Source of the DNA: Teredinibacter turnerae T7901
Lineage (GTDB): Bacteria; Pseudomonadota; Gammaproteobacteria; Pseudomonadales; Cellvibrionaceae
Length of the DNA stretch: 64,000 bases
Direction of reading: 5' to 3'
Assembly (NCBI RefSeq): GCF_000023025.1
Contig: NC_012997.1
Location: 728,764-792,763 of the forward strand
Numbering within the stretch: position 1 is the first letter of the stretch; each line of letters opens with the position of its first letter. The notes below the pieces were generated by a model. It ran no database searches, was not told where the DNA came from, and saw only the letters and a list, made by a program, of their open reading frames with translations. This document shows positions 52,848-62,711 of the stretch, piece by piece. The position numbers and the translations under genes are program-made.

Positions 52848-54692
52848 TTAGGTGGCGCTGGGGTCTGTAGAATAACTAATGGTTGGTTGACCCTGAAGCG
52901 CCAGCGGTAGAAGTTGGTCGTAGGGAAGTGGTGGTTTGAACAAAAACCCCTGGTAGTATTCGCAACCCAGTGATTGCAGTGCGTCCAATTCTTCGCGACA
53001 TTCAACGCCTTCGGCAATGATCGATAAGTTCAAGCTATCACCAAGGGACATAATAGTTTCGACAATAGCGTTGTTGCCTTTATTCTCGTGCAGGTTCCTC
53101 ACGAAAGTCTGGTCTATTTTTAAAGCGGAAATCGGAAATTGAGAGAGATAGGCCAGGGAGGAATAGCCTGTGCCAAAATCATCAACAGAGATCTGAATCC
53201 CTAGTTTACGCAGTTCGCCCATTTTTCTGACGGTATCTGACACATTCTTGATAAGTGAACTTTCGGTGAGCTCGATACAGAGCATGTTCGGATTTATGCC
53301 TGTCTGGTCGATTGCGTTTATGAGATCGTTGAGGAAATTGCCCTGATTAAATTGCGCCGCGCTGACATTAACGGATATCCGTTTAAACGTGTTGGGGACA
53401 CAGCTTTCCTGCAATTCCCGCAGTTGAGAGCATGCGCGAAACAGTACCCAGCGCCCCAGCTCCAGCATTAGCCCGGTGTCTTCTGCGACGGGAATAAACA
53501 TGCTGGGGCAGCTCAGATTTCGTTGTGCGGTATTCCACCTGAGAAGTGCTTCGGCGCCGATACACTCTCCGGTGGCCGCGTATTGGGGTTGGTAGAACAA
53601 AGTGAATTCGTCTGCTGAACGAATGGCCGTTTTCAGCTCTTTCTCTATTTCGAGCCGCAACTCCACTTCCTTGCACATACTGGGGTGGTAGTAGACGGCG
53701 GAATTTGGGCCGCGAGACTTGGCAATGTACATGGCAGCGTCGGCATTGCGCATAATTTTTGCCGTATCGACATTTTCGTGGGGAAAGATCTCGATCCCGA
53801 TGCTGGGCGTGATGTGCAGGAGGTGTTCCCCGGCTTGTATAGGGTGTGAAAATGCGGCTTTCACTTTGTCCACTACCCGATCCGTCAAAGGGATGATGTC
53901 ACAGTCACTGTGCTTGGAATCAATGTGGCTTGCGTCCAGCAGAACGACAAATTCATCGCCGCTGAGGCGAGAGACAAAATCCCCTGCTGCCAGTGTGGTG
54001 CGCAACAGATTGGCTACTGCTTGCAGTAAAAGGTCTCCCACTGCATGGCCAAGGGTATCGTTAACGGCTTTAAAGCGATTTAGATCGATAAACAGCAGCG
54101 CACCTTGACGGTTTTCTTCACGCATCCGCTCAAGCTGAATTTCCAATTCCTGCATCAGGCGACGACGGTTGGGTAGGCTGGTCAGGTCGTCGTGGTATAA
54201 CTGGTGGGTGATAAGTTCCTCGGCTTTTTGACGCGCATCAATCGCCTGCAGTAGTTGTTCGTGCTCAATAGACGCCTGACAGCTGATGGCCAGGCGTTGG
54301 AAAATTGGCAGCAACATATTCAAGGTGGCGCTATCCAGACAAGTCTGTCTACTGTGAAGGGACGCAAAGCCCGTTGCTCCCAGCGCGAAGTAGTAGCGAA
54401 CATTGTTTTCACCTTCTGCATTTACGGCATGATACCCGCAAGCTGCTGAGGTAAATTTTTCTGCCAGCATGGGTATTTCGTCGCTTGGTATTTCGTTCTG
54501 GTCGACTACCGGCAAACTGAGATAGTGTTTTAGGTGTTCATCCTGATAGAAATAGTAGTGAATAGCCGTAATATCTAAGCAATTAAGACAACTTTTACTG
54601 AAGTGAAGGAGCATTGGGCGAAGCTTAAGGTCCATTCCTATAGCCATACCCAGTTGGTGCTGAGTTGAAATTATGCTCAATGCGTCTTCCAT
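52848..54692 (-). CDS. GGDEF-EAL c-di-GMP signalling protein
   Basis: A 614-residue cytoplasmic protein. An N-terminal segment (about residues 1-160) is GAF-like by size and pattern, without a membrane helix. GGDEF domain: the signature is SGDEF in SRLSGDEFVVLL; no RxxD I-site is visible. EAL domain (about 345-600): EALLRW, ELTESSLIKN, DDFGTGYSSLAYL, LKIDQTFV and AEGVE are all present, so phosphodiesterase activity is likely. The GGDEF may be an active or GTP-sensing domain. The ATG 54692 is preferred to a GTG 54722. It is the second c-di-GMP metabolic enzyme in the window. Confidence 0.93.
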   Translation of the reverse strand: MEDALSIISTQHQLGMAIGMDLKLRPMLLHFSKSCLNCLDITAIHYYFYQDEHLKHYLSLPVVDQNEIPSDEIPMLAEKFTSAACGYHAVNAEGENNVRYYFALGATGFASLHSRQTCLDSATLNMLLPIFQRLAISCQASIEHEQLLQAIDARQKAEELITHQLYHDDLTSLPNRRRLMQELEIQLERMREENRQGALLFIDLNRFKAVNDTLGHAVGDLLLQAVANLLRTTLAAGDFVSRLSGDEFVVLLDASHIDSKHSDCDIIPLTDRVVDKVKAAFSHPIQAGEHLLHITPSIGIEIFPHENVDTAKIMRNADAAMYIAKSRGPNSAVYYHPSMCKEVELRLEIEKELKTAIRSADEFTLFYQPQYAATGECIGAEALLRWNTAQRNLSCPSMFIPVAEDTGLMLELGRWVLFRACSQLRELQESCVPNTFKRISVNVSAAQFNQGNFLNDLINAIDQTGINPNMLCIELTESSLIKNVSDTVRKMGELRKLGIQISVDDFGTGYSSLAYLSQFPISALKIDQTFVRNLHENKGNNAIVETIMSLGDSLNLSIIAEGVECREELDALQSLGCEYYQGFLFKPPLPYDQLLPLALQGQPTISYSTDPSAT

Positions 54693-55210
54693 AAATGCAC
54701 TTAACCTGTCCCTTGTGCGCACAACCTACGGCTATTGGCGCCTGCTTTCGTTAAAAAGCTTTTTTAATATTTATTCAGTATATTGAGTCGCGCTAGTGTA
54801 TGCAGTGAGTGCGGTGGTTACTTGCTAAAGGCGCCATAGAGCGGCGTTAGAGGCGAGGCATTTTTTGTTAACGGGTTACCTTCGCGTGCTGCGCGCATGG
54901 TTTTAACTCACTGCACCAGTGTTACCGGATTAGTCTAGGGGATTTTGCTGGAAACTGCTATCGGCTTCGTAAAAGGTACTCGTAAGTGCGATGGCGATTA
55001 TATTCAGTGTAGTTTTTGCCAAGCCCAAGACACCTTGGGTTCGAGTCTTGCTTTCTCGGATGCGCCCAGACAGCGAGAGCGCCGACCATGTGTTACTCTT
55101 GCAACTAGTGTCAACAGGCTCTTACAAGCGAACCTTGGTTCGCATCTCTTGTCGTTGGCAAACGAAAAGGCGAAACGCTTCACATTTGTAGTTAATTCAG
55201 TTTACCGACA
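54693..55210. other. 518-base divergent intergenic region
   Basis: Upstream of both the leftward GGDEF-EAL gene and the rightward transglutaminase gene. It contains a perfect 12-base palindrome AAAAAGCTTTTT at about 54753-54764. An 89-codon frame at 54945-55214 starts with TTG, overlaps the next gene start and is not called. Confidence 0.4.
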
Positions 55211-56740
55211 ATGATTAAAAAAATACTAACGGCCGTTTTACTGTCAGTTCTGGCCTCGACCGGGTTTTCGGCAGTTACCGAATCGCTTTCTCACATGTCG
55301 TTGGAGAGCGATCCACAAAACAGCGGCAGTCAAGAAGTTGAGCAGTGGCAGCGGGTGACGCTGGACGGTGAAAAAATAGGCCACCGCCATATTCAGCGCA
55401 CAATCGTTGCCGATACCATCAACACCCGGGAGACCCTGGTCATTGTGACTCGCCAACCGGGTGAAAAGCCGCGCCGTACGGAATCAGTGGTGGATTATTT
55501 CGAAACACTCGACGGTAAACCCCTGGAAATTCTCAAAACGGTTAAAACTAAAAACAGTCGCCACCAAATGACAGCTCGCGTTGGTAAACGCAAGTTGCAG
55601 GTAGTGCCAGATAACAAGCTAACCTCTGCTCCCATGGAGTATCTGATCCCCCAGCCATTCTATTTGCGCGAGGGCGCGCGCCTGGCACTGTTGAAAAAGC
55701 GGGGTGACGAACGCAAGCTGGAATACTTTACCTGGAGCTTCTCCAAGTTTCGCTTCGAAAAAGTCCGACTGGTCGCCAAGCGCATCGCGCAAGCCGGGAG
55801 TCCTGAGCTTACGTGGGAGATAAAGCGGACCTATCTGGGTTATACCGATGGCCGCTCAACACGCCTGCAAGGAAAAGGGGGGCGGGCCAAGGTTACCACC
55901 TTGCATGCGGATGACGACTTTTATAGTCAAACTGAGCAAACGCTTTCCGGTGGCCAGCCATTCGCACTGCAAACCTGCGACAAAGCCTGTGCACTGGAGG
56001 ACTTTAAGCCGCTTATCCACGTTTATCGTCAGTTGATTAAGTCACCTTACCGAATCACCGATACTGCACTTGCAGGGCAGGTTCGCTATACCCTGGAGGG
56101 GGATTTCACCTTTGCCCCCCCGGAAACCGGCGAACAAAAGGTCACAAAGACCGAGCATGGTTACACAATCGATGTGTGTAACACCTGTGGTACTGAACCC
56201 CCGCCGACCCCCTCTGCACTAAAAGCGGCTCTGGCCTCGACCTACTGGCTCACGTCTGATTTCGGCGAATTTGCGCAGGTCATCGATAAGGTAATCCCGG
56301 AACGAAACTGGGATAACCGGCGTGTCATGGAGCGTCTGGCCAGTTACGTTCACAGCCATATGCAGGTGGAGGTTAACTTCTCAGGCTATGCCACTGCGCA
56401 GGAAGCCTTTCTTAGTCGTTCAGGTGACTGCACAGAAAATGCGCTTTTATTGGCGGCTCTCGGCAGGGCTGCCGGCATTCCCACCCGGGTCGCGGTAGGT
56501 CTGGCTTACAACAACGATCAGTTCTTTGGGCGCCGTTATGTGTTTGTGCCACACGCATGGGTACAGGCGTGGACTGGAGAGCGTTGGGAAAGTTTTGATG
56601 CGGGGCTGGATGGATTTACCAGTGGGTATATCGCGCTCACGTTGAGCAATGGAGAGCAGGCAGAGTTTTATCGGGTCGCAGAGCAGTTGCATCTGCTGGA
56701 TATTACCTCTGCCTTACAGGTGAAGAAGCGTCAAGAGTGA
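55211..56740 (+). CDS. secreted transglutaminase-like superfamily protein
   Basis: A 509-residue protein with a signal peptide (KKILTAVLLSVLASTGFSA). Residues about 30-340 are beta-rich and not recognised; the transglutaminase core is C-terminal, with Cys in SRSGDCTENALLLAALGRAAGIPTRVAVGL (about residue 405), His in VPHAWVQAW and Asp in ESFDAGLD. The triad is complete. It is the third transglutaminase-fold gene in 17 kb, with a different domain order from the other two. The start ATG is preceded by CAGTTTACCGACA and has no strong ribosome binding site. A small secreted gene faces its 3' end. Confidence 0.88.
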   Translation: MIKKILTAVLLSVLASTGFSAVTESLSHMSLESDPQNSGSQEVEQWQRVTLDGEKIGHRHIQRTIVADTINTRETLVIVTRQPGEKPRRTESVVDYFETLDGKPLEILKTVKTKNSRHQMTARVGKRKLQVVPDNKLTSAPMEYLIPQPFYLREGARLALLKKRGDERKLEYFTWSFSKFRFEKVRLVAKRIAQAGSPELTWEIKRTYLGYTDGRSTRLQGKGGRAKVTTLHADDDFYSQTEQTLSGGQPFALQTCDKACALEDFKPLIHVYRQLIKSPYRITDTALAGQVRYTLEGDFTFAPPETGEQKVTKTEHGYTIDVCNTCGTEPPPTPSALKAALASTYWLTSDFGEFAQVIDKVIPERNWDNRRVMERLASYVHSHMQVEVNFSGYATAQEAFLSRSGDCTENALLLAALGRAAGIPTRVAVGLAYNNDQFFGRRYVFVPHAWVQAWTGERWESFDAGLDGFTSGYIALTLSNGEQAEFYRVAEQLHLLDITSALQVKKRQE

Positions 56741-56750
56741 CGCTACACAC

Positions 56751-56969
56751 TTATTCCGCTACAACAGGGATATCCTGAATGTTTTCGTCGGTAGATACTT
56801 GCAGATCAGCGTCTTCAACGAGCGGGGTATGCATTGCACCCATAACAGTCATTTCTTCTGTTTGCTGATCCGCTTCATCGGCAAAGGTGAATGGAGAAAC
56901 ACTGGCGCATACCAACAGGCTAGCTACCAATGAAACGAGGCTGAAGGTTTTGCGGCTGGAAGTGCGCAT
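56751..56969 (-). CDS. small secreted protein, 72 residues
   Basis: A signal peptide (SLVSLVASLLVCASVSPFTFA) is followed by a 45-residue acidic mature part (DEADQQTEEMTVMG, STDENIQDIPVVAE) of no recognised family. The ATG at 56969 is preceded by CAGGAGTTGAGC, a strong ribosome binding site. The frame continues upstream but only this start is plausible. It is convergent with the transglutaminase gene, ending 10 bases after its stop, and divergent from a second small secreted gene across an AT-rich spacer. Confidence 0.72.
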   Translation of the reverse strand: MRTSSRKTFSLVSLVASLLVCASVSPFTFADEADQQTEEMTVMGAMHTPLVEDADLQVSTDENIQDIPVVAE

Positions 56970-57408
56970 GCTCAACTCCTGATAAATTCGGTGTCGTTTA
57001 ATAATTTCGCCCGCCAAGGGCAGGCCCAAGTATTCAACGGCGAATTATCCAATTTGAATGTTACAGTTTGATGTCGTTTGAATGACATTTAGAGCGCTTT
57101 GTTTATTTCTCAATCGTATATCTCCCCTTCTTGAATCCATCCCCCACTAGACGAAAATCGCCAAAAGTCGTGTGATCAAAAAAACCAATATTTAGCCTTT
57201 TTGATCTTGCTAGCAGGGCTAAATTATAGGTTTTAATATCGTAAAAAATAAAAACCTTTAAAAATCAATAGCTTAAAAAATATTTAAACTTTGGCATGGT
57301 TCGTGATAACACCTAAAGCAAACGGAGCCAGCAACCTGTTTAGTCACGCCAAGGCTGGTGAGTTAAACCAAATTAACAGTTATTCAATTTTTAAATGGAG
57401 AGTTACCG
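56970..57408. other. 439-base AT-rich divergent regulatory region
   Basis: Upstream of both small secreted genes. Very AT-rich around 57200-57300, with runs of A and T. A possible promoter TTGATC (57201-57206) with TTATAG after 17 bases could serve the rightward gene, giving a leader of about 175 bases. The leader segment 57308-57372 contains words GCAAAC and CACGCCAAGGC reminiscent of GEMM riboswitches, discussed in the findings. Confidence 0.5.
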
Positions 57409-57651
57409 ATGAAATCTTTTGTAAAAGTATTGGCCGTTGCTGGTGTATTGATGTCCGTTAGCAGTGTTGTTCTGGCAGAGGAGCGACTGGACTATGCGAC
57501 TGCAGGAATGATCGGCGTGCTACCAGAAATGGAAGCCAAGCTGCGTGAGATTGAATCTGCGCAGGCACAAGCCGAACCCCAAGTGATCGAGCAGCGCGAG
57601 ATGGCTAAGGTCGCCAAAGGGGATTCAGAGCGCTATCTGGCGGCGAACTAA
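57409..57651 (+). CDS. small secreted protein, 80 residues
   Basis: Signal peptide VKVLAVAGVLMSVSSVVLA then a mature part of about 57 residues starting EERLDYATAGMIGVLPEME, helical and rich in Glu and Ala, with no recognised family. The ATG is preceded by GGAGAGTTACCG, a good ribosome binding site. It is divergent from another small secreted gene of similar size, suggesting the pair is co-regulated. An intrinsic terminator lies at 57792-57828, 140 bases after its stop. Confidence 0.75.
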   Translation: MKSFVKVLAVAGVLMSVSSVVLAEERLDYATAGMIGVLPEMEAKLREIESAQAQAEPQVIEQREMAKVAKGDSERYLAAN

Positions 57652-58103
57652 GGCTGCGACCTAATTAGGGCTGACCAGGAGTGCAGCCCTTGGCTGGCGA
57701 AAAATGTTACTCCCCAAGAGAACGCGCTAGACAAGCACCGGCACGGAATTTAGCCCGTTAAGAGGGTTTGAGCCGACAGCACCACGAGTAGCCCCGGAGT
57801 GATCAGGACGATCCTCTGGGGTTTTTTTATGCCTACGGCATTGGTCACATCGGATTCGTTCTTTAGCGGCAGGTTAAAACTTAATCATTAAGTTTTTGCT
57901 TTCCGCAGGTTTAGCACGCCTTTTCCCGGGCAGGGATTCAGCCATTATTGCTTTTCATCAAGGAAGCCGGTCCCGCTTTCTATTAATTTCAGAAATTCGT
58001 CTGTGGGCTAAATGTACCCGGGTGTAAAAACAGGCCAGATTTTAAGCGAGCTGCATGCGCAAAAGGTGAGTAGCAGAAGAATAGAACAAGTGCGAGAACA
58101 AGT
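57652..58103. other. 452-base intergenic region before gltB, with terminator
   Basis: Contains the terminator at 57792-57828 and the promoter and leader of gltB. A small hairpin AGGGCTG/CAGCCCT lies at about 57666-57690. No coding frame is supported. Confidence 0.5.
57792..57828 (+). terminator. intrinsic terminator
   Basis: A stem of CCCC(G/A)GAG...GATC type with CTCTGGGG and a run of seven T residues. It is 140 bases after the small secreted gene, so the transcript may include a non-coding 3' part or a separate small RNA. Confidence 0.8.
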
Positions 58104-61100
58104 ATGAATCATCAAAATTATAGTGCTCAAGGTTTATATCATCCCGATTTCGAACACGATGCCTGTGGTATCGGTTTTGTTGCAAACCTCAAGGGTAAAA
58201 AATCGCACGACATTATAACCAACGCACTCACCATGCTGACCTGCATGGAGCATCGAGGTGGCACGGGGTACGATATTCACAGTGGTGATGGCGCAGGTAT
58301 TCTTGTTCAGATCCCTCACGATTTCTTCAGCGGTAAAGCGGCCGAACTTGGTATTGAGCTACCAGATCCAGGCGATTACGGTGTTGGAATGCTGTTTTTT
58401 CCCAACAATGAAGAACAGGTTAAGCAAAGTAAACGCGTGTTGGAAGAGACCCTGGAATCTTTGGGGTTGCCGGTGTTGGGTTATCGGGATGTGCCAACCG
58501 AGAATCACTCTCTCGGCGACTCGGCGCGGGCGAGCGAGCCCAAAATCGCGCAAATCTTTGTGGCGAAGCCTGCGCAGCTTTCTGAAGATGAATTTTTACG
58601 CAAGCTCTATGTTGCCCGTAAAGCCACTGTTTATAGCGCATACGATCGTGTCGACTGCGAAAAAGACGGCTTTTATATTGCCAGCCTTTCGAGTCGCACG
58701 GTGGTTTATAAAGGCCAGCTGACCACGGCTCAGGTGGCGAAGTATTATTTAGATCTGCGCGATCCAGCGTTTACTTCGGCATTGGCAATGTTCCACAGCC
58801 GTTTTTCAACTAATACCTTTCCCGCGTGGCGACGCGCGCAGCCGTTTCGTTATCTGAGCCACAATGGCGAGATCAATACGGTGCGCGGCAATATTAACTG
58901 GATGATGGCGCGCCAGGCGCTGTTTGAATCTATTAATTTCAGTGCGGAAGAACTCGAGCTCTTGCACCCGGTGTGCAACCGTGACAGCTCCGATTCCGCC
59001 AACCTGGACCTCGTCATTGAATTGCTGACGCTTGCCGGCCGGCCGCTGGCCCAGGTGATGATGATGGTCATCCCGGAAGCCTGGCAAACGCAAACGGATA
59101 TGGCGCCGGAAAAGTGCGCTTTTTATGAATACTACTCCAACATTATGGAGCCGTGGGACGGCCCTGCCTCGGTGAGTTTTACAGATGGCCGCGTCATTGG
59201 CGCCACGCTCGATCGCAACGGTTTGCGCCCCTCGCGCTTTCTGGTAACTGACGACGATATGGTGGTAATGGGCTCAGAAACCGGCGCGCTGTGTATAGAC
59301 CCTGCACGGGTTATTCAAAAGGGGCGTTTGCAGCCGGGCAAAATATTTATTGCTGACCTCACCGCTGGCCGGATTATTTCTGATGAAGAAATTAAAACCG
59401 ATATATGCTCTCAGCAGCCCTACGGCCAATGGCTGGCAGAAAACAAAGTGGCGTTGGACGATTTACCAGCGGCTGACGTAGTAGCGGATGAAAAAAATGT
59501 AGCGCCCTTAACGCGTCGCCAAAAAGCGTTTGGTTATACCCACGAAGATATCAACCTCATTTTAAAAGCCATGGTCGATAGTGGTAAAGAGCCACTTGGC
59601 GCTATGGGTGCGGACAATCCCCTCGCAGTTTTGAGCGATAAACCGCAACACCTTGCAAACTACTTCAAGCAATTATTTGCCCAGGTAACCAATCCGCCTA
59701 TCGATCCCATTCGCGAGGAAATGGTGATGTCGTTGCGCACCTGTGTAGGTGCGTCGCAAAATTTGCTGCAAGCCACTCCTGCTCATTGCCGCAAGGTGGA
59801 AATACTGCAGCCCGTTTTGAGCAACGAGCAAATGGCAAAGCTGAAGGCCGTGTCCTTGCCGGGTTTAACTGCTGTTACTTTGCCTATTACGTTTTTGGTC
59901 GATGGCGGTGAGCAAACACTACAAAGCGCGCTCGAAGTGTTGTGTGGCCGCGCCCGCGATGCGGTTCAACACGGGGCCACCATTCTGATTTTGAGTGATC
60001 GCACTGTGGATAGAGATAATGCGGGCATTCCCTCGTTGCTGGCCACTGCAGCTGTTCACCACGATTTAATTCGGGCCGGATTACGGGCGAAAGCGGAATT
60101 GCTGGTAGAGGCAGCGGACGTTCGTGAAACCCACCATTTCGCAACTTTAATTGGCTATGGCGCTGCTGCGGTCAATCCGTATCTGGCCATTGAAACGTTG
60201 CGGCATATGGCGGAGGAGAAAATATTCAACAAATCGCTGGACGCCGCCAAAGCGCTCGCCAAATACACCAAAGCGGTAAACTCGGGCTTGTTAAAGATTT
60301 TTTCCAAGATGGGAATTTCGACGTTGCAGAGTTACCAGGGAGCGCAGATTTTTGAAGCGCTCGGTGTTAACAGTGATCTGATTAAGCGTTATTTTACCGG
60401 TACTATCAGTCGTATCGGCGGCATTGGTTTAGCTGAAATTGCACGCGAAGCCCAGCTGCGGCATCGGGAAGGTTTTCCTGCAGCGAATACGATTTATGTT
60501 GATGATCTACTGGCAAGCGGCGGTGACTACGCCTGGCGCCACGACGGCGAACGCCATTTATTTAATCCAACCACTATCCGCTTGTTACAACATTCCACCG
60601 CTGCAAATGACTACACGCAGTTTCAGGAGTACGCGCGCGCTGTGGATGATCAGGCGCAGGCAGCATACACCCTGCGCGGCCTGTTAAATATTGCCCCGGA
60701 CCGTCCGTCGATTTCGCTGGAGGACGTCGAGCCCGCCGAAAATATCTACAAGCGGTTCGCGACTGGCGCCATGAGTTTCGGCTCTATCAGCTGGGAAGCG
60801 CATACCACGCTTGCTATCGCAATGAACCGACTTGGCGGACGTAGCAATAGCGGTGAGGGTGGCGAAGATCCGGTGCGGTTTACGCCGGAAGATAATGGCG
60901 ATTCCATGCTGAGCCGAATAAAACAGGTCGCCTCCGGTCGCTTTGGCGTTACCAGTTATTATTTGTCTAATTGCGATGAAATTCAGATAAAAATGGCCCA
61001 GGGAGCTAAACCCGGCGAAGGCGGGCAATTGCCGGGCCATAAAGTCGATGCATGGATCGGTCGCACGCGTGGCTCCACGCCGGGCGTGGGCTTGATTTCT

Positions 61101-62711
61101 CCGCCGCCACACCACGATATTTATTCCATCGAAGATTTAGCCCAGCTGATTTTCGATTTGAAAAATGCCAATCGCAGCGCGCGTATTAATGTCAAATTGG
61201 TATCGGAAGCTGGAGTGGGAACCATCGCCGCCGGGGTGTGTAAAGGCTATGCCGATGTTGTGCTTATCGCCGGGTACGATGGCGGTACCGGCGCATCGCC
61301 GTTGAGTTCCATAAAGCACGCGGGGCTACCCTGGGAGCTTGGGCTGGCGGAGACTCACCAGACCCTGGTTAAAAACCGATTGCGCAGCCGCATCGTAGTG
61401 CAGGCCGACGGCCAGATGAAAACGCCGCGCGACTTAGCCATCGCCACGTTGTTGGGCGCCGAGGAATGGGGTGTGGCCACCGCCGCGCTGGTGGTTGAGG
61501 GTTGTACACTGATGCGCAAATGCCATCTCAATACCTGCCCTGTGGGTATCGCCACACAAAATAAAACCCTGCGCGAACGTTACAACGGTCGCGCCGAGCA
61601 TGTAGTGAATTTTTTCAAAATGCTCACCCAGGGGTTGCGGGAAATAATGGCGGAACTGGGTTTTCGTACCATTGATGAGATGGTAGGCCAGGCGCAGTGT
61701 CTGCAAGTGCGCAACGATCTCGCGCACTGGAAAATAAAACATCTGGATTTATCACCCATTCTCTATAAACCAGCATTGCAGGCGGGGGAAACGCTGTACT
61801 GCAGTCAACCACAAAAACATCTGATCGACGATATTCTCGACCGCGAGCTGATGCGTGACGCCGAGCTGGCGTTAAAACATAAACAGCCGATCCAGTTGCA
61901 AAAGAATATTATCAATACCCAGCGCAGTGTCGGCACGATGATTTCCAATGAAATCAGCAAGCAGTACGGCGCCGAGGGGTTACCTGCAGGCACTATAGAT
62001 GTGAAATTTAGTGGGTCCGCCGGACAGAGTTTCGCCGCGTTCGCCGCACCGGGTTTGCGGTTTGAACTGGAAGGCGACGCGAATGATTATCTTGGTAAGG
62101 GGTTGTCTGGGGCGGAGCTTGTGGTTTATCCGCCGAAGGTGTCGCCGTTTAATCCCAGAGAGAATATTTTGGTGGGCAACGTTGCCTTGTTCGGCGCTAC
62201 CCGCGGTCGCGCATTTATTCGCGGCGTTGCTGGCGAACGCTTTTGTGTCCGAAATTCGGGGGCGATTGCTGTAGTTGAAGGTGTCGGTGATCACGGCTGT
62301 GAATATATGACCGGTGGCACGGTGGTTATTCTCGGTGAAACCGGCCGCAACTTTGCCGCAGGCATGAGTGGCGGCGTGGCCTGGATATTTGATAATAACG
62401 GCAATTTCGCCAGCCGATGCAATCGGGAAATGGTTGAGCTGGAAGCTGCGCCAAGCACCGCTGACCTCGCCGAACTTAAAGCGCTGATTGCGGATCATCA
62501 TGTAGCAACCGAGTCGGATGTCGCGGCGGAAATTCTGGCTGACTGGGACCGCGCGCAACGGTGTTTTATCCAGGTCATGCCAGTGGATTACAAGCGTATG
62601 CAGGGTTATATGGCTCAGGCGCGCGCAAGCGGCAACTACCGAAATGAGCAGCAAATAGCCGAGGCTGCGTTTGAAATGCATTTACAAAAAATGGCAGGGG
62701 GAGCGAAATAA
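58104..62711 (+). CDS. gltB: glutamate synthase (NADPH), large subunit
   Basis: The 1535-residue alpha subunit makes glutamate from glutamine and 2-oxoglutarate. The N-terminal class II amidotransferase domain (about 1-430) begins after a short propeptide, with the catalytic Cys21 in DACGIGF; MEHRGG and the NGEINT motif follow. A central domain (about 430-810) and the FMN/synthase domain (about 810-1200) follow, with the [3Fe-4S] cluster cysteines in CHLNTCPVG, and a C-terminal beta-helix (about 1230-1500) ends the protein. Length is standard. gltD begins in its stop codon (TAATG), so they form a gltBD operon. Start ATG preceded by GAACAAGTGCGAGAACAAGT with weak ribosome binding. Confidence 0.97.
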   Translation: MNHQNYSAQGLYHPDFEHDACGIGFVANLKGKKSHDIITNALTMLTCMEHRGGTGYDIHSGDGAGILVQIPHDFFSGKAAELGIELPDPGDYGVGMLFFPNNEEQVKQSKRVLEETLESLGLPVLGYRDVPTENHSLGDSARASEPKIAQIFVAKPAQLSEDEFLRKLYVARKATVYSAYDRVDCEKDGFYIASLSSRTVVYKGQLTTAQVAKYYLDLRDPAFTSALAMFHSRFSTNTFPAWRRAQPFRYLSHNGEINTVRGNINWMMARQALFESINFSAEELELLHPVCNRDSSDSANLDLVIELLTLAGRPLAQVMMMVIPEAWQTQTDMAPEKCAFYEYYSNIMEPWDGPASVSFTDGRVIGATLDRNGLRPSRFLVTDDDMVVMGSETGALCIDPARVIQKGRLQPGKIFIADLTAGRIISDEEIKTDICSQQPYGQWLAENKVALDDLPAADVVADEKNVAPLTRRQKAFGYTHEDINLILKAMVDSGKEPLGAMGADNPLAVLSDKPQHLANYFKQLFAQVTNPPIDPIREEMVMSLRTCVGASQNLLQATPAHCRKVEILQPVLSNEQMAKLKAVSLPGLTAVTLPITFLVDGGEQTLQSALEVLCGRARDAVQHGATILILSDRTVDRDNAGIPSLLATAAVHHDLIRAGLRAKAELLVEAADVRETHHFATLIGYGAAAVNPYLAIETLRHMAEEKIFNKSLDAAKALAKYTKAVNSGLLKIFSKMGISTLQSYQGAQIFEALGVNSDLIKRYFTGTISRIGGIGLAEIAREAQLRHREGFPAANTIYVDDLLASGGDYAWRHDGERHLFNPTTIRLLQHSTAANDYTQFQEYARAVDDQAQAAYTLRGLLNIAPDRPSISLEDVEPAENIYKRFATGAMSFGSISWEAHTTLAIAMNRLGGRSNSGEGGEDPVRFTPEDNGDSMLSRIKQVASGRFGVTSYYLSNCDEIQIKMAQGAKPGEGGQLPGHKVDAWIGRTRGSTPGVGLISPPPHHDIYSIEDLAQLIFDLKNANRSARINVKLVSEAGVGTIAAGVCKGYADVVLIAGYDGGTGASPLSSIKHAGLPWELGLAETHQTLVKNRLRSRIVVQADGQMKTPRDLAIATLLGAEEWGVATAALVVEGCTLMRKCHLNTCPVGIATQNKTLRERYNGRAEHVVNFFKMLTQGLREIMAELGFRTIDEMVGQAQCLQVRNDLAHWKIKHLDLSPILYKPALQAGETLYCSQPQKHLIDDILDRELMRDAELALKHKQPIQLQKNIINTQRSVGTMISNEISKQYGAEGLPAGTIDVKFSGSAGQSFAAFAAPGLRFELEGDANDYLGKGLSGAELVVYPPKVSPFNPRENILVGNVALFGATRGRAFIRGVAGERFCVRNSGAIAVVEGVGDHGCEYMTGGTVVILGETGRNFAAGMSGGVAWIFDNNGNFASRCNREMVELEAAPSTADLAELKALIADHHVATESDVAAEILADWDRAQRCFIQVMPVDYKRMQGYMAQARASGNYRNEQQIAEAAFEMHLQKMAGGAK

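Noticed and set aside
54945-55214. An 89-codon frame before the secreted transglutaminase gene
   Set aside because: It starts with TTG, overlaps the next start codon and has no recognisable content.
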